Shown here: piece after piece, positions 45,089 through 53,855 of the stretch
Numbering within the stretch: position 1 is the stretch's first letter
Layout of the letters: every line of letters starts with the position of its first letter
Source of the DNA: Methanolapillus africanus
GTDB taxonomy: Archaea; Halobacteriota; Methanosarcinia; Methanosarcinales; Methanosarcinaceae
Length of the DNA: 64,000 nucleotides
Reading direction: 5' to 3'
NCBI RefSeq assembly: GCF_032714475.1
Contig: NZ_JAWDKD010000021.1
Span: forward strand, 1-64,000
Program-made: the position numbers and the translations under genes
The notes under the pieces: generated by a model
Told to the model about the DNA's origin: nothing
Database searches by the model: none
Seen by the model: the letters and a program-made list of their open reading frames with translations, nothing else

Positions 45089-45970
45089 TTAAATAAATCT
45101 AAAACCTGCTTTTTTCAAATCATTGATGATGGAAATCATGTCATCATTGCCGCTGTTGACTTCCAGAACCATATTCCGAATAACTTCATCATCAAACAAG
45201 TTATGCAAATCAGAAAGAAACTTTTCTTTGCATTCGCAATTGTTGTTGAAATATGTGTTCAAATCCCCGATATGCGGTGTTTTGCTGCCGGATTCAGAAA
45301 TCTTTTTTCCCCAAAGATGAACACCGGAAATAGACTCACGACAGTTCATTATGTCGCTAAATAATGTTTCCAAAAGTTCAGTTTGCCCATTCATTGTATC
45401 AATATCATGAGCGGTGCAAAGTTGAGGAACATCAAACGTAATCCTCAACTTCAATTTATTTGAAGAAATGAGATCGGATAATTCCAAAAAACTATCTGCT
45501 GCTGACAAAATGAAAGTTCCACCTTTGTAAGTAGAACCGCTTCTGTTTTCAATTAATATTTGAGTTTGCGGATACTTTTCAAGAATTAAATCTTCAAAAA
45601 CAGAATATTTGTCAATGAAATCGCTCATTGACGGCGTATAATCTGAAAAAGGCGGATGGATTTCAATATATTTTGGCGGCTGATATTGATTCACCATATC
45701 CATGATAAAATAAGAAAATTCTTCAGCCCACTTTTCACTGTACCAAAGCATCGGAACGCCTTTTTTATTGGCGTCTGTGATTGTTTTGTATTTGAAAAGG
45801 TGAGGATTTTTGAATTCCCGTTTGAAATAACTGTATTCGGTATGAAGAGAATAAGGCATTTTTGGATTTATTTTATTGACGTCGAAATGACAAGCTATCT
45901 CTTCCGCTAAAAGTGAAATATCTTCCGGATATTTCTTGCTGTGGTATTTTATCATTTCAAAGAGGGGCAT
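45089..45970 (-). CDS. Xylose-isomerase-like TIM-barrel protein
   Basis: 293 aa, cytoplasmic. Strand-end motifs fit the AP-endonuclease-2/sugar epimerase superfamily: YIEIHPPFSDY (about 101-111), ILIENRSGS (with Glu as metal ligand), RITFDVPQLCTAH (Asp and His), GVHLWGKK...THIGDL-like HIGDLNTYF, and MVLEVNSGND. Metal-binding residues are thus retained, so it may be an isomerase, epimerase or nuclease. It starts 13 bp after the stop of the membrane coiled-coil gene and forms an operon with it. A/T-rich codons set the pair apart from the surroundings. Confidence 0.65.
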   Translation of the reverse strand: MPLFEMIKYHSKKYPEDISLLAEEIACHFDVNKINPKMPYSLHTEYSYFKREFKNPHLFKYKTITDANKKGVPMLWYSEKWAEEFSYFIMDMVNQYQPPKYIEIHPPFSDYTPSMSDFIDKYSVFEDLILEKYPQTQILIENRSGSTYKGGTFILSAADSFLELSDLISSNKLKLRITFDVPQLCTAHDIDTMNGQTELLETLFSDIMNCRESISGVHLWGKKISESGSKTPHIGDLNTYFNNNCECKEKFLSDLHNLFDDEVIRNMVLEVNSGNDDMISIINDLKKAGFRFI

Positions 45971-45983
45971 GAAGAATCACAAA

Positions 45984-47198
45984 TTATTCACGTATTTTCT
46001 TTAGTTCATCCCGTTTTTCTATAATTCTTAGATTGATCTTTCCTGTATCATTTATTATTTTTTGCCTAATTTGCCTTAGCTCCAAAAGACAATAATCTTT
46101 CAATTCGTCTTCATTAAAACTTTCATCAACAACATAAACTTCCTCTTTACCTTTAGCTTTTTGAAGCCTTTCATTGACTAAATCTAATGTACCATGTTTT
46201 TTTAGGAACGACGCAAAGTATTTCTGAAAGATAGAAAGTGATTTTTCAACATCTAAAATGACTAATTCTGAGTCTAAATAAGCATATTTAGCTACTGATT
46301 CACTAAGTTTGTTTGCACATTTAATAACTTTATTCTGATAACTTTTCTTAGCTTGTTCCTCATAAGAAGATGAGATAAAGTTGAAAATAGTATCAACGTA
46401 TTGATAAATAGGCCAATAAAATTTATTTAGTTGAGAAGTCATAAAATCGATATCAGATCTAATATTTTGTTCTTGAATATCTTTTCTTTGAAATTCTATC
46501 TGTTGATCTATTTGCTTCTGCTGCGTAATCATCTGTTGCTTCTGAAATTCAAATTGTTCCTTTGAATCCTTTAATGATTGTGAATTTTGATAAAACATAA
46601 AACCTGTAAAGGCAACATAAATTATTGTTGCTGCCACCAGTAGAAAGTCCATCATCCAACTAAATTCAAAAACAACATCTTCTGGTGCATAAGGACTATC
46701 ATTTATCAAAATAAGATAAGCTTTTATGACAAGACCAAAAATCGCAAAGAATAGACTTAAACAGAGTGTTAAGCGATAAGCAAGCAAGAAAAAAGAATCT
46801 GTTTTTTCAACATTTTTTATAATGATCAAATCATTAGACTTCAAAATATTATTATATTGATTTTTGATTGTAAGGTATTTCAAGGCACTTATATATGAAA
46901 ATAAAAGATATGAACCGTAAACAATACAGAAATACAAAAACCAATTGTATTTTTCCGCAGATCCATTCACTATTGATACGAGAGAAAACGCACCAATCAT
47001 AAGTGAAATAAAAATCAGATAAAAACATCTAATCCAGTTCAAAGAAAATTCATTTTCAATAGGATTTGAAGTTATAGTTCTTTTTGTTAAAAACAAATAA
47101 ACCTCGCCAACAGCAACCGGTAAAATTTCAAATAATAAAACAAACCCACCAAAGAAAATAAAATAAGAAATTAATTCATTTGTCAACTTCAACACCAA
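45984..47198 (-). CDS. Membrane protein with cytoplasmic coiled coil
   Basis: About 404 aa. Four hydrophobic segments in the first 210 residues (ELISYFIFFGGFVLLFEIL, CFYLIFISLMIGAFSLVSIV, FLYFCIVYGSYLLFSYISA, LLAYRLTLCLSLFFAIFGLV), then another (MMDFLLVAATIIYVAFTGFMF). A Gln/Lys-rich coiled coil (QKQQMITQQKQIDQQIEF, about 232-249) and a helical C-terminal domain with FYWPIYQYVDTIF follow. The start is TTG or GTG (47198/47195) without a clear ribosome binding site. Such membrane-plus-coiled-coil proteins occur among phage-defence and accessory genes; no family is recognised. It is the first gene of a two-gene operon beside tRNA-Thr. Confidence 0.65.
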   Translation of the reverse strand: MVLKLTNELISYFIFFGGFVLLFEILPVAVGEVYLFLTKRTITSNPIENEFSLNWIRCFYLIFISLMIGAFSLVSIVNGSAEKYNWFLYFCIVYGSYLLFSYISALKYLTIKNQYNNILKSNDLIIIKNVEKTDSFFLLAYRLTLCLSLFFAIFGLVIKAYLILINDSPYAPEDVVFEFSWMMDFLLVAATIIYVAFTGFMFYQNSQSLKDSKEQFEFQKQQMITQQKQIDQQIEFQRKDIQEQNIRSDIDFMTSQLNKFYWPIYQYVDTIFNFISSSYEEQAKKSYQNKVIKCANKLSESVAKYAYLDSELVILDVEKSLSIFQKYFASFLKKHGTLDLVNERLQKAKGKEEVYVVDESFNEDELKDYCLLELRQIRQKIINDTGKINLRIIEKRDELKKIRE

Positions 47199-47264
47199 TC
47201 AATAATAAGATAGAAAATATTTATAAATTTTTAAAAATTTTTATTTAAATTTTAAAATTAAAAA

Positions 47265-47336
47265 AGCCGCTGGGGGGACTTGAACCCCCGGCCTGCTGAT
47301 TACGAATCAGCCGCTATACCGCTAAGCCACAACGGC
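47265..47336 (-). tRNA. tRNA-Thr (anticodon CGT)
   Basis: Minus-strand cloverleaf: acceptor GCCGTTG with CAGCGGC (one G-U pair), discriminator T. The anticodon stem GCTGA/TCAGC holds loop TTCGTAA, anticodon CGT. The T arm has GTTCAAGTC. 72 nt, CCA not encoded. Its 3' end faces the A+T-rich block at 44.7-47.2 kb. Confidence 0.95.
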
Positions 47337-47535
47337 GCTTTTTTGATGTGAAAAGAAGAAAGGGATTTGTAAGTGTCGTTTAAAATATTTAAACTATTCT
47401 TTTGAAAAACCCAAAAACCCCGTTTTTTTCTGTTTTTTTCATTTTTTGAAAAGAATCATTAAATAATTCAAACTCTAATACAGCCTTGTATTTATAAATA
47501 ACAAGTTATTCAAAAAATCAAAGGGAGAAAATATT

Positions 47536-48219
47536 ATGCCTGCCAAAAAGACAACGGAAACACAAACACAAGCTCATTCCATCGACGTTCAAACAGAAAC
47601 CTGCGCCCCGGAAAAAACAACCGGACCGGATGACTTTAAATCGCTCGGCATTTCCACAAACGCGCACGTGACGCCGGTCTGGGTCATCGGGACCTACGAC
47701 AAAGCCGGACGCGCGGACGCGATGACGGCCGCCTGGGCGGGCGTCGCCAACTCGGCGCCGGCTTCCATTTTTGTTGCGATCCGGCCGGGACGCTATACCT
47801 ACGAAAACATCATGGAAAGACGTGAATTTACCGTCTGCATTCCGTCCGAGGAATATGCGAAGCATGCCGACTATCTGGGTATTGAAAGCGGCCGCGAGAC
47901 CGACAAATTCGCTGCGGCGGGACTCACACCGGTCCGCGCGGGCAAAACCAACGCGCCGTACGTCAAAGAATTTCCGATGTACCTCGCCTGCAAATTGAAA
48001 GACCGGATGAACCTTGGCTCCCACTTTGTGATCATCGGCGAAATCATGGACGTCTGCGTTCAAGAAAAAATGCTTGACGCCGACGGAAAAGTGGACCTTG
48101 AGAAAATGAAGCCGCTCGTTTACGCGCCGGACAGTATGAAATATTTCGGCGTCGGCGACGAAATCGGACGCGCTTTCAATATCGGTAAAGAGTTTAAGAA
48201 ACAAAAAAGCGACGATTAA
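47536..48219 (+). CDS. Flavin reductase family protein (flavoredoxin-like)
   Basis: 227 aa. A split-barrel FMN-binding domain begins at about residue 41: PVWVIGTYDKAGRADAMTAAWAGVANSAP, then SIFVAIRPGRYTYENI and EFTVCIPSEEYAKHADYLG. Flavoredoxins transfer electrons between reduced cofactors and other proteins in anaerobes. The N-terminal 35 residues are a charged Thr/Gln-rich extension. GGGAGA lies seven bases before ATG. The 186 bp after it contain only a short GC-rich scrap (CCCGAGCGGCGGCGGC). Confidence 0.9.
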   Translation: MPAKKTTETQTQAHSIDVQTETCAPEKTTGPDDFKSLGISTNAHVTPVWVIGTYDKAGRADAMTAAWAGVANSAPASIFVAIRPGRYTYENIMERREFTVCIPSEEYAKHADYLGIESGRETDKFAAAGLTPVRAGKTNAPYVKEFPMYLACKLKDRMNLGSHFVIIGEIMDVCVQEKMLDADGKVDLEKMKPLVYAPDSMKYFGVGDEIGRAFNIGKEFKKQKSDD

Positions 48220-48405
48220 AAATCGAAATTGGATTGTTTATTGGTTCAACAAAAACCAACCCGTGTCCGCCCGAGCGGCGGCGGCTCAAAAATAACAACA
48301 AACAACAAACCGAGAATAAGGTTTAAATCAAGCGATGAAATTTAAAAATCATTTTAAAAACCAAAATTATACAAAAATACAGTTAGAATTGTGAAGGAAA
48401 AAAAC

Positions 48406-49581
48406 ATGGATGCTGATTCAATTTACAAATCCGTCGTCGAAAAAGACGAAAAGTATGTGATGCAAACATATGGCCGCAAACCGCTTCTCTTTGTGAAAGG
48501 CGAAGGAACCACTTTGATTGACGTTTACGGGAAGCGCTACATCGACTGCGTTTCCGGTATTGCCGTGAACGCGACCGGCTACTCCAACCAAAGATTAATC
48601 AAAGCGATTCAAGAGCAGGCGGAAAATCTCATCCACATTTCCAACTACTACTACAACGTCCCGCAGGCGAATCTGGCGGAAAAAATCATTCAGATTTCCG
48701 GCATGTCGCGCGTGTTCTTCTGCAACTCCGGCGCCGAAGCCAACGACGGCGCCTTGAAGCTGGCGAAGATTCACACCAAGAAGGACAACTTCATTTCGAC
48801 GCTGCACGCCTTCCACGGACGCACGATCGGTTCCCTGGGAACGACCGCGAACCAGAAATACCGCGACCCGTTCGTCCCGATGGTGAAACCGGCCACGTTC
48901 GTCGAGTACGGAGACGCAAGCGCCATTGAAAAAGCGGTCGACAAAACCATCGCCGCCGTCATTTTAGAACCGGTTCAAGGCGAAGGCGGCGTTCAGGTGC
49001 CCAAGAGCGAATATTTCAAAGAAGTCCGTGAAATTTGCGACAAAAAAGACATCCTGATGATCATCGACGAAGTTCAAACCGGATTCGGGCGCACCGGAAA
49101 ATGGTTCTGTAAAGACCACTACGGCGTTCAGCCGGACATTTTGACCATGTCCAAAGCCATTGCCGGCGGCATTCCGATGGGCGCTTTTGTGGCCCGTGAA
49201 GGATTGTCGTTCGGAAAAGGCGAACACGGAACCACATTCGGCGGCAGCCCGCTTGCGTCAGCCGCGTCGCTGGCCGTGATTGAAACCATCGAAGAAGAAA
49301 ATCTCATGGACAACGCAGCGAAGATGGGCGACTACCTCATGAAGAAATTGTCCGCCATGAACCGCAGCGACGTCATTGCCGTCCGCGGCAAAGGATTGCT
49401 GATCGGCGTTGAATTCGATCACGAGTGCAGTTACATCATGGACGAAGCCATCAAGCAAGGCGTTTTGGTCAACGTCACGTCCGGAAACGTTCTTCGTTTG
49501 ATTCCGCCGCTCAATATCGCTAAAGAAGATATTGATCATGTGGTGGAAGTCATCGAGTCCATCAAAAAGCCGGCGCAATAA
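48406..49581 (+). CDS. argD: Acetylornithine aminotransferase
   Basis: 391-aa class III PLP aminotransferase. N-acetylglutamate semialdehyde plus glutamate gives N-acetylornithine in arginine synthesis. Motifs in order: NSGAEANDGALKLAK (PLP phosphate site), FHGRTIGSLGTT, LEPVQGEGGVQVP, MIIDEVQTGFGRTGKWF (PLP-ring Asp) and TMSKAIAGGIPMGA with the Schiff-base Lys. A GTG at 48391 is in frame, but the ATG at 48406 has AAGGA in place. It lies before hisC on the same strand with a hairpin in the 90-bp gap. In some archaea the enzyme also acts in lysine synthesis. Confidence 0.92.
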   Translation: MDADSIYKSVVEKDEKYVMQTYGRKPLLFVKGEGTTLIDVYGKRYIDCVSGIAVNATGYSNQRLIKAIQEQAENLIHISNYYYNVPQANLAEKIIQISGMSRVFFCNSGAEANDGALKLAKIHTKKDNFISTLHAFHGRTIGSLGTTANQKYRDPFVPMVKPATFVEYGDASAIEKAVDKTIAAVILEPVQGEGGVQVPKSEYFKEVREICDKKDILMIIDEVQTGFGRTGKWFCKDHYGVQPDILTMSKAIAGGIPMGAFVAREGLSFGKGEHGTTFGGSPLASAASLAVIETIEEENLMDNAAKMGDYLMKKLSAMNRSDVIAVRGKGLLIGVEFDHECSYIMDEAIKQGVLVNVTSGNVLRLIPPLNIAKEDIDHVVEVIESIKKPAQ

Positions 49582-49628
49582 CCGCAGAACAGATCAGAGA
49601 AAAGAATCTCAATCGAACAAATAATCAA

Positions 49629-49654
49629 AGATAAACGCCTCATTGCGTTTATCT
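49629..49654 (+). promoter_or_regulatory. Perfect inverted repeat before hisC
   Basis: Arms AGATAAACGC and GCGTTTATCT with loop CTCATT, 18 bp before the hisC start codon. It could end argD transcripts (followed by CAAAAA rather than T), form a hairpin in the hisC leader, or be an operator. No ribosome binding site is otherwise visible between it and the ATG. Confidence 0.5.
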
Positions 49655-49671
49655 CAAAAATCCAGACCGAT

Positions 49672-50775
49672 ATGTCCCCAAAATATCAAAATTTGATGAA
49701 CAAATCCGTGGAATCTGTTCCCGAATATGTTCCGGGAAAATCAACCGCCCAAGTGGCGGCCGAATACGGACTCAATCCGAAAAAAATCATCAAGCTCAAC
49801 TCGAATGAAAACCCGCTCGGACCATCCAAGAAAGTCCAAAAAGCGATTCGAAAAAGCGCCGCTGCGGCGTCTCTTTACCCGATTGCGGACGCGTCGAATT
49901 TAAGATATTCCCTTTCCAATTATACCGGCTTTCCGAAAGAAAACATTATGGCGGCCGGACCCGGCATGGACAGCATTATCGACGGCATGAACAAAATATT
50001 CGTGGCGCCCGGCGATGAAGTCGTCATTCCGGTGCCGACATTTACCTATTACGGCATTTCCGCCGCCGGCATGGGCGGCGTTCCCGTCAATGTGATGCGG
50101 GAAGCAGACTACTCTGTGAGCGTTGCTAAAATAAAAGAAGCGGTGACGGACAAAACCAAAATCATTTACGTCTGCACGCCGAACAACCCAACCGGAAACG
50201 TCATCACAGAAGCCGAGGTTCGAGAACTGGCGCAGCTGAACTGCATTCTGTTCCTGGACGAAGCATACGTCGAATTTTCGGATGCGGAAAGCCTGATGAA
50301 ATTGGTGCGCGAATACGACAACATTGTCATCGGGCGGACATTTTCAAAAGCGTTCGGACTTGCCGGCATGCGGATCGGCTATGTGATCGCGCCGGAATGG
50401 ATTGTTCAAAAACTGCTTTCCGTTATCCCGCCGTTTTCCGTCAGCACGCTCTCGGAAGCTGCCGCCGTTGCCGCGCTTTCCGACAAGAAACATCTCGAAA
50501 AGAGCATTGAGCTGGCAAAAGAAGGACGGCAATTTTTGATGGAAAAAATATCTGCACAGACGCCGTACAAAGCGTATCCGTCAAACGGAAACTTCATGAT
50601 TGTCGACGTATCGCCAAAAACGTCAAAGGAAGCCGTGGATTTCCTGCTGAAAAATGAGATCATTGTGCGCAGCTGCGATTCCTTTGAAGGGATCGGCAAA
50701 AGTACAGTCCGAATCACCATCGGTACCCAAAAAATGAATAAACGCGTGGTTGAAGTTTTGAAGAAATTCAAATAA
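49672..50775 (+). CDS. hisC: Histidinol-phosphate aminotransferase
   Basis: 367-aa fold-type I PLP enzyme that transaminates imidazole-acetol phosphate in histidine synthesis. KLNSNENPLGPS (42-53) is the usual N-terminal signature; YVCTPNNPTGN and FLDEAYVEF hold PLP-ring contacts; GRTFSKAFGLAGMRIGY has the Schiff-base Lys. No other his gene is in the window, as is common in archaea where the pathway genes are scattered. It is separated from argD by 90 bp. A mosaic element starts about 50 bp after its stop. Confidence 0.93.
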   Translation: MSPKYQNLMNKSVESVPEYVPGKSTAQVAAEYGLNPKKIIKLNSNENPLGPSKKVQKAIRKSAAAASLYPIADASNLRYSLSNYTGFPKENIMAAGPGMDSIIDGMNKIFVAPGDEVVIPVPTFTYYGISAAGMGGVPVNVMREADYSVSVAKIKEAVTDKTKIIYVCTPNNPTGNVITEAEVRELAQLNCILFLDEAYVEFSDAESLMKLVREYDNIVIGRTFSKAFGLAGMRIGYVIAPEWIVQKLLSVIPPFSVSTLSEAAAVAALSDKKHLEKSIELAKEGRQFLMEKISAQTPYKAYPSNGNFMIVDVSPKTSKEAVDFLLKNEIIVRSCDSFEGIGKSTVRITIGTQKMNKRVVEVLKKFK

Positions 50776-50822
50776 CTTCATCCGTTTTCTTTTTTTGCTT
50801 CGGAGTCTATTTTTTTCTATTT

Positions 50823-51265
50823 TTGCGGCGGACACGCCCGCGCGCGTTATGGCGACATATTCTAATTTTGCGTTTTTAGAAAACAAGGTTCGATTTTTTT
50901 CGCTTCAAGCAAACCGCCCCGTAAAATCAGATGCGATCACATCTGTATTTTACGGATACCGTTGTGCAGATGCAATCTGAAATTACAAACTGTAGGTACA
51001 AATCGGATCAGAAAATATGTGTCTTGTTGGAAACAGCAGGTGCAAGCGGCAAATCTAAAAATAGTGAACAGCAGGTGCAAGCGGCAAATCTGAAAAGAGT
51101 AAACAGCAAGGTGGAAACAGAATACTGAAAATATTTTCTAACATTTTCTGTCGCTGCATCTTACTTTCAGAGCAATCCGTCAAGTTCAGTCCGCCTGACG
51201 CCTTCGGCGCCCGGCGTTCTGAACTTGTGGGCCCGTTTTGGGAAAGTGACCACACAGTCTTCCAT
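50823..51265 (+). repeat. Complete intergenic mosaic element downstream of hisC
   Basis: Starts with GGCGGACACG and the exact motif GCGCGCGTTATGGC (50840-50853). A T-rich stretch follows, then the lead TTCAAGCAAACCGCCCCG and a hairpin with arms CGTAAAATCAGATG and CATCTGTATTTTACG (about 50918-50958). About four degenerate 44-bp-type repeats follow (50965-51120). The inverted repeat CAAGTTCAG (51181-51189) / CTGAACTTG (51219-51227) and the tail CACACAGTCTTCC end it. Same order as the 35.4-35.9 kb element but opposite strand. Confidence 0.75.
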
Positions 51266-51321
51266 AATTTTCCGCAGCCGCCGGGAACATGCACGTTACG
51301 GCACACATATTTAAAAAAGAA

Positions 51322-51684
51322 TCAAAACGAGTCCTCAACTTTGTCCACTTTCATGAGCGGATAATTGAGTTTTTCATCAAATTGAAGCGACGCGAAAACC
51401 CGAACCGAATTGAACCGGACAATCAGTTTGACGTCCAGCATTTTTCCTTTCAATTCCGTATACTTAAACGTTGAATTAAGTTCTTCCGCAATCATTTTTT
51501 CATTGATACGAACAGTGACGTTTTCCGCAAAAGGCTGAACTGCAATACTTTGTTGAATCGCGGATTCAACCGCAGCCTTATTTTCAAGAGACAGCGGTGT
51601 TCCGACAAACTGGTGGTACAGCGCGCCGAGTTTAATACCGGCTTCAAAAAGAGCGTTGTCGCGATCCGTTATCATCCCATCCAT
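51322..51684 (-). CDS. mptD: Archaeal dihydroneopterin aldolase (MptD family)
   Basis: 120 aa, cytoplasmic. The family pattern DNALFEAGIKLGALYHQFVG (9-28), then AVESAIQQSIAVQPFAENVTVRIN, marks the archaeal dihydroneopterin aldolase. It cleaves 7,8-dihydroneopterin to 6-hydroxymethyl-7,8-dihydropterin and glycolaldehyde for tetrahydromethanopterin/sarcinapterin synthesis. It is unrelated to bacterial FolB. Its presence supports a methanogen. The ATG at 51684 follows AGGATG-like sequence poorly; the Met at codon 4 is an alternative. It is on the same strand as pssA and asd, 43 bp downstream of pssA, so probably in one transcript. Confidence 0.85.
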   Translation of the reverse strand: MDGMITDRDNALFEAGIKLGALYHQFVGTPLSLENKAAVESAIQQSIAVQPFAENVTVRINEKMIAEELNSTFKYTELKGKMLDVKLIVRFNSVRVFASLQFDEKLNYPLMKVDKVEDSF

Positions 51685-51727
51685 CCTAAAAATGTGAATT
51701 AAAAATTAAAAATCAGAATCAACATCA

Positions 51728-52456
51728 TCAAATGCTTTTTTTGCTGTGGCGCATAAAAGCCGGAGAAATCAAGTAGATCAGCAGCAAAAGGAAAAGAATT
51801 CCCGGGAAAAGGAAAGCCAACGCATTCGGGAAAAAGGCAGATAATACTGTCAAGGCAAAGATGAAGATCAAAATCAAGAAAGTCTTGGATTTGGTCACTT
51901 TCATGTACGGAATACTGCTGACCATCACAAATGAGAGCAACAGCATGAAAAACATCAAAATAACCGGTTCATAAGGCGTCAGCATTTGCAGGAAATCAAT
52001 TGGCGGAACCGTATATTGAACATTTTCCAAAAACAAAGCCAAACATGCCAAGAAAACAGCAGCGGCTGTAATCGGAATCCCTGAATAGCCGGGCGTTTTG
52101 GAGGGAAAGGCATTGTAGCGCGCCAATCTTAAAATGCCGCACAAAAGGTAAAAAACCCCAATGACCGCGGCAATGGCGCTCCCGGAAATCGAACAGATTA
52201 AAATGACCGGCGCCACACCGAAAGAAACGGTGTCGGCGAGAGAATCAATATGTTCGCCGAGAGGCCCTGAAGATGTTCGGCGAGCGACGTAACCATCCAG
52301 TCCGTCCGCCACCGCCGCCAACAAGATATAGACAGCCGCAGCGCTGAATTCACCGGAAAGGGCGAGAAAAATTCCCCCCATCCCGAAAATGATATTGATG
52401 AGCGATACATAATCCGGCGGCTTGATCAGTTTGATTAAATTGAACACGAAAATCAC
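51728..52456 (-). CDS. pssA: Archaetidylserine synthase (CDP-archaeol--serine transferase)
   Basis: 242-aa membrane enzyme of the CDP-alcohol phosphatidyltransferase family. The full motif DGLDGYVAR...G...D...D appears at about residues 47-72, then about six further hydrophobic segments. It makes archaetidylserine from CDP-archaeol and L-serine. Starts with GTG at 52456 without a clear ribosome binding site, 17 bp after the decarboxylase gene, so translation is probably coupled. Together the pair makes archaetidylethanolamine, a typical Methanosarcina-type polar lipid. Confidence 0.9.
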   Translation of the reverse strand: MIFVFNLIKLIKPPDYVSLINIIFGMGGIFLALSGEFSAAAVYILLAAVADGLDGYVARRTSSGPLGEHIDSLADTVSFGVAPVILICSISGSAIAAVIGVFYLLCGILRLARYNAFPSKTPGYSGIPITAAAVFLACLALFLENVQYTVPPIDFLQMLTPYEPVILMFFMLLLSFVMVSSIPYMKVTKSKTFLILIFIFALTVLSAFFPNALAFLFPGILFLLLLIYLISPAFMRHSKKSI

Positions 52457-52473
52457 GACAGGTTATAAAATAA

Positions 52474-53172
52474 TCACAAACTTATATATTCGTTGGTATT
52501 AACGGAAATTTCAGAATGATTTGAATGATTTTCGGAGACGGAAATATCGGAATAAGAATCGGATGTTGAAATCTTGGCGATAATCGTCTCGCCGGCTTTG
52601 ACTTTTTGCCATTTCTTCACTTCAATGCAAAACGACTCCGGAACCGTCACATCAACGCGCGAGCCGAATAAAATGGTCCCAACGCGCTGGTTTTGAGTGA
52701 CGGAGTCCCCGCATTCGATGTAAGGACGAATCCGGCGAACCCCGGTTCCGGCGATTTGCGTGAGTTCGACAATCCCGTGCGGTGTGTCCAGAAGCGTAAT
52801 AAAGCGTTCGTTGCGGTCGGAATCTTTGGTAAACGCCGGCAAATACGAACCGGCCACATGCCGGACCGACAACACTTTTCCGGGAAGCGGAGACCGGTTG
52901 ACGTGAACATCCGTAATGTTCATAAAAATACACAGCTTGCGGCCCCGGATATCCACAATCCGCCCGTCCGCCGGCGATAACATATGCGTTTCGCAAATCT
53001 CGCCGTGACGTTCCGGGTCCCGGAAAAACAGAAGGAAGAAAATAAAAAGCAGAAACGCTAAAACGGATAAAGCGATCAGAACCGGAAGATGAAAAGCCAG
53101 GCTGGCCAAAAGCAAAGCGGCAAACAGAACAAAAATTGCCGATAACCATCTTTCACATCCTTTCGCCAACAT
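52474..53172 (-). CDS. asd: Archaetidylserine decarboxylase (Psd family, proenzyme)
   Basis: 232 aa. Two N-terminal membrane segments (SAIFVLFAALLLASLAF, LIALSVLAFLLFIFFLLFF) precede the short-type Psd domain: DGRIVDIRGRKLCIFMNITDVHVNRSP, then LFGSRVDVTVP, where cleavage between Gly and Ser makes the pyruvoyl cofactor of the alpha chain. It decarboxylates archaetidylserine to archaetidylethanolamine. An unusual C-terminal tail of about 25 residues rich in Ser and Asn (SDSYSDISVSENHSNHSEI) extends past the usual end of the short form. First gene of the asd-pssA-mptD group. Confidence 0.9.
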   Translation of the reverse strand: MLAKGCERWLSAIFVLFAALLLASLAFHLPVLIALSVLAFLLFIFFLLFFRDPERHGEICETHMLSPADGRIVDIRGRKLCIFMNITDVHVNRSPLPGKVLSVRHVAGSYLPAFTKDSDRNERFITLLDTPHGIVELTQIAGTGVRRIRPYIECGDSVTQNQRVGTILFGSRVDVTVPESFCIEVKKWQKVKAGETIIAKISTSDSYSDISVSENHSNHSEISVNTNEYISL

Positions 53173-53330
53173 AATTTCAACCGTCCGGTAAAATGCTTGG
53201 GTGAATGCCCATCATTTTTAAAAACTTATCGGAAATTCAAAAAAATAAAAGAGATTATATAAAATAAAGCCATTGATGTCAAGTAATTTATGATTTCAGA
53301 TGAATATTTTACACACCCAGAGGTGAGAAG

Positions 53331-53855
53331 ATGAAAATGAAAACAGCGTTAACCGCAATGATTCTTGTATTGGTTTTGGCGGCCGGCGTGAGCGGATGCC
53401 TTTCCGGCAATGACAACACCACCAACAACACAACCAATAACACCACAAATAATACGACCAATAACACAACCAACAATACGACAAATAACACAACAGGCAA
53501 CACAACCGGTGAAAATCCGGCAAAAGTTGATTCCGTTATGATTCATTTGACCGGACGCAACGTGACGGCAACCGCCAACATAACCCTCAACAACAGTTGC
53601 CAAAAAGTGGATGAAGCGAACATGACCGTGACCGGAAATGTTTCAACCGACAAGAGTTGCACCATTTTCATTCCGCTCAAAGTCGAAGGCGACGTTTGCG
53701 CCCAGCAAATTCAAAAAGTCTACGAAGATTTCGAACTCGGAAACCTTGACCGGATGGAAGACGGCGACTACACCGTCACCATTAACGGTGTGGAAGCGGC
53801 TTTCAGAGTGAATACCGACGCCAACCGGATCAAAGGAATTTTGCAGCTCAAATGA
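53331..53855 (+). CDS. Secreted lipoprotein with Asn/Thr sequon repeats
   Basis: 174 aa. Signal peptide TALTAMILVLVLAAG with lipobox VSGC, then NDN and a run of NNTT repeats (about residues 29-58), each a potential N-glycosylation site, encoded by 12-bp tandem DNA repeats. A compact beta domain follows with a Cys pair (NSCQKVDEANMTV, KSCTIF) and GDVCAQQ; it ends DGDYTVTINGVEAAF. It is paralogous to the lipoprotein at 54225. GAGGTGAG before the ATG is one of the best ribosome binding sites here. Function unknown, cell surface. Confidence 0.85.
   Translation: MKMKTALTAMILVLVLAAGVSGCLSGNDNTTNNTTNNTTNNTTNNTTNNTTNNTTGNTTGENPAKVDSVMIHLTGRNVTATANITLNNSCQKVDEANMTVTGNVSTDKSCTIFIPLKVEGDVCAQQIQKVYEDFELGNLDRMEDGDYTVTINGVEAAFRVNTDANRIKGILQLK

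Noticed and set aside
47518..48204. 228-codon open frame on the minus strand opposite the flavin reductase
   Set aside because: It is the complement of a strongly coding gene with clear flavin-reductase motifs and a good ribosome binding site; the minus-strand product is His/Arg/Phe-rich without family features.
48255..48290. GC-rich scrap after the flavin reductase gene as a fourteenth GC motif
   Set aside because: It has CCCGAGCGGCGGCGGC but lacks the GTTATGGC half, so it is not counted with the family.
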